Part shown: positions 26,021 through 33,568 of the stretch, piece by piece | Layout: every line of letters starts with the position of its first letter | Position numbering within the stretch: the stretch's first letter is position 1 | From: Planctomycetota bacterium | Lineage (GTDB): Bacteria; Planctomycetota; UBA8108; JACQVS01 | DNA length: 64,000 bases | Assembly: GCA_016209605.1 (NCBI GenBank) | Contig: JACQVS010000110.1 | Location: 1 to 64,000 of the forward strand | Direction: 5' to 3' | Program-made: the position numbers and the translations under genes | Notes under the pieces: generated by a model | What the model was told of the DNA's origin: nothing | Databases searched by the model: none | What the model saw: only the letters and a program-made list of their open reading frames with translations

Positions 26021-27268
26021 ATGTTCGATTCGAAAGATGAATTGATTCAGAAGATCCGCCTCGGCGAGGACTCGCTCCTCGAGCTCAAGGCCGTGCGCCT
26101 GAGCGGCACGAAGGTCGCCGGTCCGGGGCGCGATGAGCTGGCGGATGAGCTGGCGGCATTCGCCAACAGCAAGGACGGTGTGGTGGTCCTCGGGGTCGAT
26201 GACAAGAAAAGGGAAGTCGAGGGCATCCCCATTGACAAGCTCGATGGAGTCGAAACTTTCATTCGCGACCTTTGCAACGATTCGATCAAACCGCCTTTGC
26301 TGGCGAGCATCATCCGCATGGAGCTTCCCGATGCCGCGGGGACGATGAAAGCGATCCTGAAAATCGATGTTCCGAAAAGTCTTTTCGTCCATAAGAGCCC
26401 AGGAGGATACTTCACGCGACTGGGTAGCTCCAAGAGGGAGTTGGCCCCCGACATGCTGGCTCGCCTCTTCCAGCAGCGCAGCCAGGCGCGGCTCATCCGC
26501 TTTGAGGAACAGGCAGTTCCGGACACTTCGATCAAGGACCTCTCGGAAAAATTGTGGCGCCGCTTCGCCGGCCGTTCCGCGGAGTCCGATGAAATCGTTC
26601 TGGAAAAACGGGGGCTCCTGGTGCGCGAGGAATCGGGCGCCTTGCGCGCTTCGGTAGTTGGCGTTCTCATGGCCTCCGAAAATCCCGAGAAGTTTCTTTT
26701 GGGAGCCACCATCGAGGCGGTTCGCTACCGCGGCGGCGTTCCGGACTCCAACTACCAGCTGGACGCGCAGAGAATCTGCGGGCCGCTGGATGAGCAAATC
26801 CGCCTCGCCATGCTTTTCCTGCGGCGCAACCAGGCGGTTTTTGCCATCAAGGCTCCTTACCGCCTTGAAACTCCACAGTACAGCGAGCGCGCCGTCTTCG
26901 AGGCCATCGTCAACGCCGTGGTGCATCGAGATTATTCCATTTACGGGTCGAAGATCCGTTTTTTCATTTTCGATGACCGGCTGGAGATCAGCTCGCCCGG
27001 CGCGCCCCCCAACACCGTCACCGTTGAAAGCCTTTCGCTCCGTCAGGCGACTCGGAACGAGCTGATCACCCGTCTGCTGTCGGAATGTCCGGTTCCGGAG
27101 ACGGCTGGCGATGTCCGCCGCGCATACTTCATGGAGAAGCGCGGCGAAGGGGTTCCGATCATCTTGAGGGAAAGCGAAGCTTTATCTGGCCGCAAGCCGG
27201 AATACCGGTTGATCGATGACAGCGAGCTCAAGCTCACTATTTTTGCCGCCAAGCCTCAAAAGATCTGA
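26021..27268 (+). CDS. AlbA_2/Schlafen-type ATP-binding regulator
   Basis: A 415-residue protein. The N-terminal AlbA_2 (Schlafen-like, DNA/RNA-binding) domain shows LLELKAVRL, ELADELAAFANSKDGVVVLGVDD and the later GGYFTRLGSSKREL. The C-terminal domain looks like an HATPase_c_4 ATPase with AIVNAVVHRDYS, FIFDDRLEISSPG and EKRGEGVPIILRE. Such proteins are usually annotated as putative transcriptional regulators or ATP-dependent helicase-related proteins and are often in accessory or defence-rich regions. It stands alone. The start is supported by family alignment rather than by a strong ribosome site. Confidence 0.85.
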   Translation: MFDSKDELIQKIRLGEDSLLELKAVRLSGTKVAGPGRDELADELAAFANSKDGVVVLGVDDKKREVEGIPIDKLDGVETFIRDLCNDSIKPPLLASIIRMELPDAAGTMKAILKIDVPKSLFVHKSPGGYFTRLGSSKRELAPDMLARLFQQRSQARLIRFEEQAVPDTSIKDLSEKLWRRFAGRSAESDEIVLEKRGLLVREESGALRASVVGVLMASENPEKFLLGATIEAVRYRGGVPDSNYQLDAQRICGPLDEQIRLAMLFLRRNQAVFAIKAPYRLETPQYSERAVFEAIVNAVVHRDYSIYGSKIRFFIFDDRLEISSPGAPPNTVTVESLSLRQATRNELITRLLSECPVPETAGDVRRAYFMEKRGEGVPIILRESEALSGRKPEYRLIDDSELKLTIFAAKPQKI

Positions 27269-27298
27269 TCTGTCAATTGGTTCTTCAAAAGGAAGGGA

Positions 27299-27481
27299 AA
27301 TCACCATGTCCTCACCTCTGAAAAGAAGCTGAAGAGCGCCGGCGCCATTGCCAAGCTGGTGGTGAAGCCCGGCGCCGAGCACGGCTGGCCGACGATGTTC
27401 CAGGATCTGGTCCAGTTCGCCGACTGGTTTGACGAGCATTTGAAGCCGGCGAAGCCGGCCGAGCCGCCCAAAAAAAACTGA
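27299..27481 (+). pseudogene. C-terminal remnant of an alpha/beta hydrolase
   Basis: About 60 in-frame codons ending in TGA encode a typical hydrolase end: AKLVVKPGAEHGW, in which the histidine is the expected catalytic residue, then FQDLVQFADWFDEHL and a lysine-rich tail. No start codon or upstream catalytic serine part is present; the frame begins just after the Schlafen-like gene. It is the last ~12% of a lost esterase/peptidase gene. A 17-bp palindrome (27480-27496) overlaps its stop; read on the minus strand it is followed by a T-run. Confidence 0.65.
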
Positions 27482-27560
27482 CCCTGGATCAGGGTCCGAT
27501 AATCCGCGAGCCGCCCGCTCCTTCATCAAGTTCACCCTGGGGCGAGCCGATAGGACTGGC

Positions 27561-28709
27561 ATGGCCAGAAGCTCGATGAAGGGGGCCGCGGGCGCCGAAT
27601 TTCTCTCCCGCTTTTCCGAGCGGCACAACGCCGCCGAAATCCTGACTTACCTCGACAATGCCCAGTACCTGAAGGTGCTGGTGGTGGGCGAGACCATCAT
27701 CGACGAGTACCAGTACTGCGAGGCCCTGGGCAAGTCGTCGAAAGAGGCGACCCTGGCGCTCCGCCGCCTCTCAACTGAAAAGTTCGCCGGCGGCATCATC
27801 GCCGTCGCCAACCACGTCGCCAGCCACGCCGGGGAGGTTGGATTGGTGACGATGCTGGGCGAGGTCGATCCGCAGGAGGATTTCATCGCCGGCAAGCTCA
27901 GCGAGAAGATCAAGCCCCGCTTCGTCTATCAAAGCGGTGCTCCGACCATCGTCAAGCGCCGCTTCATCGACAGCTCCAGCTTCCACAAGGTCCTCGAGAT
28001 TTACGAGATCGAAACCGCGCTCGCGCCGGAGGAGAACGACAAGCTGTGCGGCGCCCTGAGCGAAACCCTGCCCGAGTACGACGTGGTCATCGCCGCCGAC
28101 TACGGCCACGGCATGCTGAGAAAGGAGGCCATCCGCCTTCTCTGTAGCCAGGCTCGCTTTCTTGCCGTCAACACCCAGTCGAACGCCGAGAACCACGGCT
28201 TCCACACCATCTCCCGGTACCCGAGGGCGGACCTGGTCTGCCTCACCGAGAGAGAGGTGCGCCTCGAGATGCGCGACCGCCAGAGCAGCTTGCGCGATCT
28301 GGTCATGGAGGTTGCGGCCCGGATCGGCGGCAGCCGCATCGCCGTCACCCGCGGCAGGAAGGGCTGCCTCTGCTACGGCCGGGGCGAGGGCTTCTGGGAG
28401 ATCCCCGCCTTCACAACGCAAGTGGTTGACCGCATCGGCGCGGGCGATGCCTTCCTCTCCCTGGCGGCCCTCTGCGCCGCGCAGCAAGCTCCCATGGAAG
28501 TGGTGGGCTTCGCCGGCAACGCTGCCGGAGCGCACGCCGTGAAGACCGTCGGCCACCGCCAGCCGGCCGAGCGCGGTTTGCTCTTCCGGCGCATCGCCGA
28601 GCTGCTACGGGCGCGAGGTGATGGAGCCGCTTCGGAGGAGGTACAACCTCTCAAAAGTCAAGGCCGGAAGGTCGCCTTGCTGGAGCCAGCCCCGAATTAC
28701 CAGGCTTGA
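27561..28709 (+). CDS. PfkB-family sugar kinase (RfaE/HldE-like)
   Basis: A carbohydrate kinase of 382 residues related to heptose-phosphate kinases. The N-terminal region shows VVGETIIDEYQYCEALGKS, similar to the GDxxxDxY opening of RfaE domain I, then EKFAGGIIAVANHVASH. The PfkB signature and catalytic Asp are in DRIGAGDAFLSLAAL near residue 295. No nucleotidyltransferase domain follows, so it is kinase-only. Heptose or another activated cell-surface sugar is likely, but the substrate is not determinable. It is an isolated gene. Confidence 0.85.
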   Translation: MARSSMKGAAGAEFLSRFSERHNAAEILTYLDNAQYLKVLVVGETIIDEYQYCEALGKSSKEATLALRRLSTEKFAGGIIAVANHVASHAGEVGLVTMLGEVDPQEDFIAGKLSEKIKPRFVYQSGAPTIVKRRFIDSSSFHKVLEIYEIETALAPEENDKLCGALSETLPEYDVVIAADYGHGMLRKEAIRLLCSQARFLAVNTQSNAENHGFHTISRYPRADLVCLTEREVRLEMRDRQSSLRDLVMEVAARIGGSRIAVTRGRKGCLCYGRGEGFWEIPAFTTQVVDRIGAGDAFLSLAALCAAQQAPMEVVGFAGNAAGAHAVKTVGHRQPAERGLLFRRIAELLRARGDGAASEEVQPLKSQGRKVALLEPAPNYQA

Positions 28710-29013
28710 GGAAGAGTCAAGTACACCAGCCAACTTTTAAACTTTACTGTCGACTTCGCATTGAAAATACCTCAATTCGGTGGTAAGCTTTTCTCATCGG
28801 TTTTGTAGAAATCTTGATTTTCAGGAGGTAGGCCATGTCCAAGACAAATAATCTTTCCAACCAACGTCGCCTAGCTCCTTCCATTGGCCGTTAAGAACCG
28901 TTTTCTCTCAGGCCAAAATAGGGGCTGGGCTCCCGTCGAAATGTCGTCTGCAACTCTGCCGCGGTGTTAAGGCAGATACTGTTTGGTCATTTTTTAATCT
29001 CAACGGGAAATCC
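28710..29013 (+). other. AT-richer leader region before the RbfA-RtcB operon
   Basis: About 300 bp distinctly lower in GC than the flanks. The only gene-like element is a short frame with a perfect ribosome site (28835-28894, listed separately). I see no clear terminator in the rest. Confidence 0.5.
28835..28894 (+). CDS. Possible 19-residue leader peptide
   Basis: An ATG frame encoding MSKTNNLSNQRRLAPSIGR, with AGGAGG ending 6 bases before the ATG, the best Shine-Dalgarno in the area. It is 120 bp upstream of the RbfA-like gene. Too short to be an enzyme; it could be a regulatory leader, a small peptide, or the relic of a longer gene. Confidence 0.4.
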   Translation: MSKTNNLSNQRRLAPSIGR

Positions 29014-29430
29014 ATGAATTCAAAAAAGCATTTCAAGAAAGACTTGTCTTCTTTGTGCGCGGAGATTGGGCCGGACGATGGCGTCGATCCGTGCCAGTAT
29101 TTTAAAACCGCCTCTAGAAAGAAAGCCGGTCACAAGGACGATCAGCTTTGCAAGCAAGTGAAAAGGGCGTTATCCCTGGCTCTGCAGGGAGAAGCTCGGC
29201 GAGAGGAGCTGCAGAAATTGGACGTGCTGCGAGTGGAGCCGGCGCCCGATAGCGCCCATCTCCTGGTCGTGGTCACGGCAACGCACTCAGAAATCTCGGC
29301 GCGGAAAGCCCTGGCTCTCCTGGGCCAAGCTTCCGGCTGGCTGCGCTGCCAGGTGGCCTCGGCCATTTGTCGCAAAAAAGTTCCTGAACTCACTTTCCGT
29401 TTTGTGGAAGGCGGGGAGGCGCGCCGATGA
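29014..29430 (+). CDS. RbfA-like ribosome-binding protein
   Basis: A 138-residue protein. Residues about 45-132 resemble ribosome-binding factor A: a KQVKRALSLAL helix, LDVLRVEPAPDSAHLLVVV strand pair, and the diagnostic end LRCQVASAICRKKVPELTF, comparable to the R-x-x-PEL-x-F close of RbfA. The N-terminal 40 residues are extra and basic. Its stop overlaps the RtcB start by four bases (ATGA), so it belongs functionally with RNA ligation. It may be a specialised paralogue rather than the housekeeping rbfA, which usually sits next to infB or truB. Confidence 0.7.
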   Translation: MNSKKHFKKDLSSLCAEIGPDDGVDPCQYFKTASRKKAGHKDDQLCKQVKRALSLALQGEARREELQKLDVLRVEPAPDSAHLLVVVTATHSEISARKALALLGQASGWLRCQVASAICRKKVPELTFRFVEGGEARR

Positions 29431-30572
29431 CCCGCATTCAAACTGGCGCCAAAATCAGGCAATGGCTCGCGGAGCCCCTCAAGCCCGAGGTCGAGGCGGC
29501 CCTTGAGCGCCTGGCCCGCGAGGAGGACATCGCTCATATCGCCATCATGCCCGATGTGCACTTGAGCAGAGACGTCTGTATCGGCGCCGTGGTGGCGAGC
29601 CGAAGCAGGATCTATCCGCAAGCGGTCGGCGGCGACATCGGCTGCGGTATGGCGGCGATCCGCTTTAACTGCGAGGCCGGCATCCTTGGCGCCGAAAGAG
29701 CCGCCGCCCGAGTGTTGGCCGGCCTTTACGAGCGAGTGCCGGCCAACCGCCACGGCCGCAGGACTCTCAGAGAAGCTTTGCCGGAGCCCTTGCAGAGCTC
29801 CCCCTTGAGCGGCGCCAGGCTGGAAAAGCTTAAAAGCCGTGATGGCCGGGTACAGTTCGCCACCTTGGGGAGCGGCAACCATTTTCTCGAGTTTCAAGTC
29901 GATGCGGAAGGCTGGCTGTGGCTCATGGTCCACAGTGGTTCCCGCGCCCTAGGGCAGGCGATCACCGGGCATCATCTGGAAGCGGCTCACGACGGCGATA
30001 CCGGCTTGAAATTTCTGGATGCGGGCGGTCTCGCAGGCCAGGCTTACCTGCGGGACTGCGCCTGGGCTTGCGAATATGCCGCCCGGAGCCGCCGCGGCAT
30101 GGTGGATGAAGTCCTGGCCCTCTTGGAGCGGATTTTCAGCGTGACCGCCGATCAGGAGTCGTACTTCACCTGCCATCACAACTTCGTGAGCCTGGAGTCG
30201 CACTTTGGCGCCGATTTCTGGGTCCATCGCAAGGGTGCTCTGTCGGCGCGCCAGGGTGAGCCAGGCATCATCCCCGGATCCATGGGATCGGAGAGCTTCC
30301 ACGTCGAGGGCCGTGGCTGCGCGGAGGCCTTGCAGTCGAGCTCCCACGGCGCCGGCCGTTCCTTGAGCCGCGCCGAAGCGCGCCGCCGGATCAAGCTGGG
30401 CTGTTTCCGCCGTCAAATGCAAGGCATCTGGTTCGACCATCGGCTGGAAAATCGCCTGCTCGAGGAATCTCCCTCGGCTTACAAGGACATCCACGCCGTC
30501 CTGGCGGCGCAGAAATCCTTGACCCGAATCGTCCGGCGCGTGCGACCGGTGTTGTGCTACAAGGGGATTTAG
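29427..30572 (+). CDS. rtcB: RtcB tRNA-splicing/RNA-repair ligase
   Basis: GTP- and Mn-dependent 3'-phosphate RNA ligase of 381 residues. Conserved motifs are MPDVHLSRDVCIG (41-53), VGGDIGCGM with metal ligands D70 and C73, LGSGNHFLE, VHSGSRALG, the metal-site CHHNF, VHRKGA, IIPGSMGS and SSSHGAGRSLSR carrying the His that is guanylylated. The length is close to the short bacterial RtcB form. It overlaps the RbfA-like gene by four bases, indicating coupled translation. The likely job is repair of cleaved RNAs, possibly ribosome-linked because of its partner. No rtcA or RtcR-type regulator is adjacent. Confidence 0.93.
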   Translation: MTRIQTGAKIRQWLAEPLKPEVEAALERLAREEDIAHIAIMPDVHLSRDVCIGAVVASRSRIYPQAVGGDIGCGMAAIRFNCEAGILGAERAAARVLAGLYERVPANRHGRRTLREALPEPLQSSPLSGARLEKLKSRDGRVQFATLGSGNHFLEFQVDAEGWLWLMVHSGSRALGQAITGHHLEAAHDGDTGLKFLDAGGLAGQAYLRDCAWACEYAARSRRGMVDEVLALLERIFSVTADQESYFTCHHNFVSLESHFGADFWVHRKGALSARQGEPGIIPGSMGSESFHVEGRGCAEALQSSSHGAGRSLSRAEARRRIKLGCFRRQMQGIWFDHRLENRLLEESPSAYKDIHAVLAAQKSLTRIVRRVRPVLCYKGI

Positions 30573-30662
30573 TTCTTACCCGGATAACCGATCAAAGCGG
30601 TTTGACAAATTTTTTACAAAAAAGTCGTTCAAAAAAATAAATAACGGGATAGTGCAAGCGCG

Positions 30663-31711
30663 GTGAAATCCGTAATCCTACTGATATCCCTTCAAATTCT
30701 CGCGCCCGCCTTCGGGCATCCCGGTTCGGGAATTTTCGTCGACCGCCAGGGAGCGATCACAACCGTCCTGCGCGCCGCAAGTCCATGGTCACCCACGGGC
30801 GTGGCGGTCAGCGGGGATTCGATTTACGTTCTGGAGTTTCTTCACACCGCATCGGGCAACCGGCGGGACTGGATACCGCGCGTCAGGAAAATTCACCCCT
30901 CCCCTCCCCCCCTGAGGGGGGGCGCAATCTCGCCCGGCGGCAGCGCGGTTGTTCTCGCGATCGTTGAAAGGACCGGCTCTGCGGTACTGCGTGACGGGCA
31001 ATCCCAAGCGCGGGCGGATTCATTCCTCGGTTCAAGAGCCGGGTACGAACGCGAAGTCGCCGGGGTGGTGCTTTGCTGGTGTCCCCCAGGGCGGTTTCAA
31101 ATGGGCAGCCCACCCGGCGAACCCGAGCGGCGTCCCGGCGAGACCCAGGTTGAGGTGACGCTTTCCAGGGCCTCTGGATGGGCAAGTACGAGGTGACGCA
31201 GGGTCAGTGGAAACGGGTGATCGGAAAGTTTCCCGGCCAATTCACCGCCGGCGAGGGCGACGACTTCCCCGTTTACACGATTGACTTCTCCAAGGCCGAA
31301 GAATTTTGCCGAAAACTGACCGAGACTGCCCAGGCCTCCGGCGAACTGCCGAAGGAGTGGGAGTTCCGGCTCCCCACTGAAGCGCAGTGGGAGTACGCTT
31401 GCCGCGCTGGGACGACGACCGCCACGTCGTTCGGGAACAAGCTGAGCAGCCGGCAGGCCAACTTTCAGGGAAAGCCGTACAACGGAGCCGAGGAAGGGCC
31501 CTCGCTGAAACGGGCTGCCAGGGTCGGGAGTTATCCGGCCAATCCCTGGGGCTTGCACGACATGCATGGCAACGTCTTCGAGTGGTGCAGGGATTGGTAC
31601 TACCTGAGGTTGCCGGGAGGGGTGGACCCTGACCTGTATTCGGCAAAAAACTCGGCTTCGAAAAGCGAACACGGGGGCATCTCCCGGGTGCGCCGGGGCG
31701 GTTGTGGTTAA
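30663..31711 (+). pseudogene. NHL-like N-terminus fused to a broken formylglycine-generating-enzyme-like gene
   Basis: The first frame (30663-31196) opens with a signal peptide and HPGSGIFVDRQG, then WSPTGVAVSGDSIYVLEFLH, the beginning and end of an NHL/SMP-30-type propeller with the middle missing. After a G/C-rich hairpin (about 30905-30925) it continues as an FGE-sulfatase domain: GVVLCWCPPGRFQMGSPPGE. One missing G near 31165 shifts the frame; the second frame (31178-31711) carries MGKYEVTQGQWKRVIGK, FRLPTEAQWEYACRAGT, NPWGLHDMHGNVFEWCRDW and stops at RVRRGGCG, before the usual end of the domain. An N-terminal deletion fusion, a frameshift and a C-terminal truncation together make function unlikely. 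Confidence 0.7.
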
Positions 31712-31723
31712 AAATCTTCCTAT

Positions 31724-33091
31724 TCAGATCACTTCCGGCGGCTCGTTCCCCGCTTCGCGGATCGCTTTCCTCACATCGGTGGCGGCGAGAAGGACCATCC
31801 CCGCCACAAAAAATAAAATCAAGGACAGCACGGCGACGCGCTGGGTCCCGGTGATCTGCGCCGCCGCGCCGAACACCGCCTTGCCGACCCACGAGGTGCC
31901 GCGGTCGCTGATCTCGTAAAAGCTGAAGTACTCCGCCTCGCGCTCGCGCGGGATCATCTGCGAAAAGAGCGAGCGGCTGAGAGCCTGCGAGCCGCCGAGG
32001 ATGAGCGCCAGGACCGCCCCCAGGATCCAGAACTGCAGGGCGGAGTGGAAGAAAAAGTAAGCGTAAACCACCAGCCCGGTCCAGACCAGCAGGTTGAACA
32101 GCACCGCCTTCTTGGCGCCGATCCGGCCGGCCAGCCAGTTGAAACCGAGGGATCCCGCGAACGCCACGAACTGGATCATCAACACCACCTGGACGCCGGT
32201 GCTCGCCTCGATCTTCAGCTCATCGGTGGCGAACTGGTTGGCGACGACGATGACGGTCTGGATGCCGTCATTGTAAATGAGGAAGGCGACCAGGAACTTG
32301 AGCGTCGCCGGGTATTTCCGGAAAAGCTCCTTGAGAGTGCCGGAGAGCTGCTTGAAGCTGTAGGTGAAGTAGCTCTCTCCCGGCGGCAGCTTTTTTGCCG
32401 GCCGGCGCTCCCTCAGCCGGCGCTGCGGAAAGAGGAGGGTGAAGACCAGCCACCACGCCCCGGCGCTGGCCAGGCTCAGGCGCACCGCCAGGGCCTGGTC
32501 CGAGAGGACGCTGAAGAGGACCAGGTTCAGGAAGAGCAGCAGGCCTCCCCCCACGTACCCGAGGGCGAACCCCTTCGAGCTGACCGCATCGCGCCGGTCC
32601 GGCGAGGCGATTTCCGGCAGGAAAGCATTGTAAAAAACGATCGCCCCCCCGAAGCAGATGTTGGCGGCCATGAAAAGGAGCCCGCCGAAGAGGATGCGCT
32701 CTCCGTCCAGCCAGAAGAGCAGCATGGCGCACAGGGCGCCGGCGTAGGCGAAGGCCATCATCAGGTGCTTTTTGAGACTGGAGAAATCGGCGATTGCCCC
32801 GAGGACCGGCAGCAGGATGACCTGCACGAGCACGGAAAGGGCGAACAGCCAGGGGTAGAAGGCGGCCTTGTGGATGGCGAGGCCGAACACCTCGATCGTC
32901 CCGCCGCGCTGCTCCGCCAGCTTGATGAAATACGGCCCCAGGAAGGTGGTGATCACGGTGGTGTAAAAGGCGGAGTTGGCCCAGTCGTACATCGCCCAGC
33001 CGAAGATCTCCCGCCGGTCGTTGACCGGTGGAGCCAGCCCGGGGGGCCCATTTCCGGAAAAGGGCGGCGTCGCGGTTTCTGTCGAGCTCAT
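31724..33091 (-). CDS. MFS transporter, UMF1/Atg22-like
   Basis: A 455-residue inner-membrane protein with about twelve hydrophobic segments. The opening EIFGWAMYDWANSAFYTTVITTFLGPYF is the family signature of the UMF1/vacuole-effluxer Atg22-like group. PDRRDAVSSKGFALGYVGGGLLL and GGSQALSRSLFSQMIP are also typical. Family members are proposed effluxers of amino acids or nucleosides; the substrate here is unknown. The gene is monocistronic and convergent with the broken FGE gene. Confidence 0.88.
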   Translation of the reverse strand: MSSTETATPPFSGNGPPGLAPPVNDRREIFGWAMYDWANSAFYTTVITTFLGPYFIKLAEQRGGTIEVFGLAIHKAAFYPWLFALSVLVQVILLPVLGAIADFSSLKKHLMMAFAYAGALCAMLLFWLDGERILFGGLLFMAANICFGGAIVFYNAFLPEIASPDRRDAVSSKGFALGYVGGGLLLFLNLVLFSVLSDQALAVRLSLASAGAWWLVFTLLFPQRRLRERRPAKKLPPGESYFTYSFKQLSGTLKELFRKYPATLKFLVAFLIYNDGIQTVIVVANQFATDELKIEASTGVQVVLMIQFVAFAGSLGFNWLAGRIGAKKAVLFNLLVWTGLVVYAYFFFHSALQFWILGAVLALILGGSQALSRSLFSQMIPREREAEYFSFYEISDRGTSWVGKAVFGAAAQITGTQRVAVLSLILFFVAGMVLLAATDVRKAIREAGNEPPEVI

Positions 33092-33568
33092 CGTTTCCTG
33101 TCGGTATTCGGGCTGACGGTCTTCCGGCCCAAGCCGGACCGGCCCACCCGAGCCCTCATGCTAAGAGCCTATCCCAGTAGACCATTCGGCCACTCTGCAA
33201 CAGAACTGGGGCCGGCTGCAAGCGCGCCATTCGGCGTCGGGCCTCCTTGCCTTATTTCTCCGTTAATAAGGCTGCGTCGGCCCCCGCCGGTCTCGCACTC
33301 CGTGCGAGCCTTCGGGCGGCCCTCGGAGGCGACCGCTTCGCGGTACCCGCCTCCTCCGGGCGTTCGAAGCTGCGCAATTGCTCGCTTCTCACCCTTGTCT
33401 GGCGCCTTCGGGCACCGCCCCGCGGAGCGGGGTGGTCGCGGCCTCGGGCCTCGAAGCGACTTTAGGGACAGGCTCTTCCTGCCCGGCCCCAAAAACAACC
33501 TGGACCGCGGCCTGCTCGGAGCCCGGGACGGGCCTCTCGCCCGGACCCGGCGGGCTCGAGGCGATCCC
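33092..33568. other. Intergenic region rich in repeats
   Basis: No gene is seen here. It contains an 8-bp-stem hairpin GCCTTATT/AATAAGGC (33249-33272) and copy B of the structured repeat (33285-33391). A further GC-rich inverted segment (CCCCGC/GCGGGG) lies at about 33417-33431. The stretch reads like a cluster of non-coding repetitive elements in front of the toroid gene. Confidence 0.6.
33285..33391 (+). repeat. 107-bp structured dispersed repeat, copy B
   Basis: Homologous to the reverse complement of 22729-22837. It has a 7-bp stem CTCGCAC/GTGCGAG (33292-33308) and the hairpin ACCGC-TTC-GCGGT (33332-33344). In the second hairpin one base pair is G:C here and C:G in copy A, a compensatory change. 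It ends in CTGCGCAATTGCTCGCTTCT. Confidence 0.75.

Noticed and set aside
30602-30630. Promoter with TTGACA before the NHL/FGE pseudogene
   Set aside because: A consensus -35 is present, but no acceptable -10 occurs at 16-18 bp.
32045-33568. N-terminal extension of the TonB-like/toroid protein
   Set aside because: It lies antisense to the MFS transporter and through non-coding repeats; the TonB-like membrane helix fits a start at 33569.
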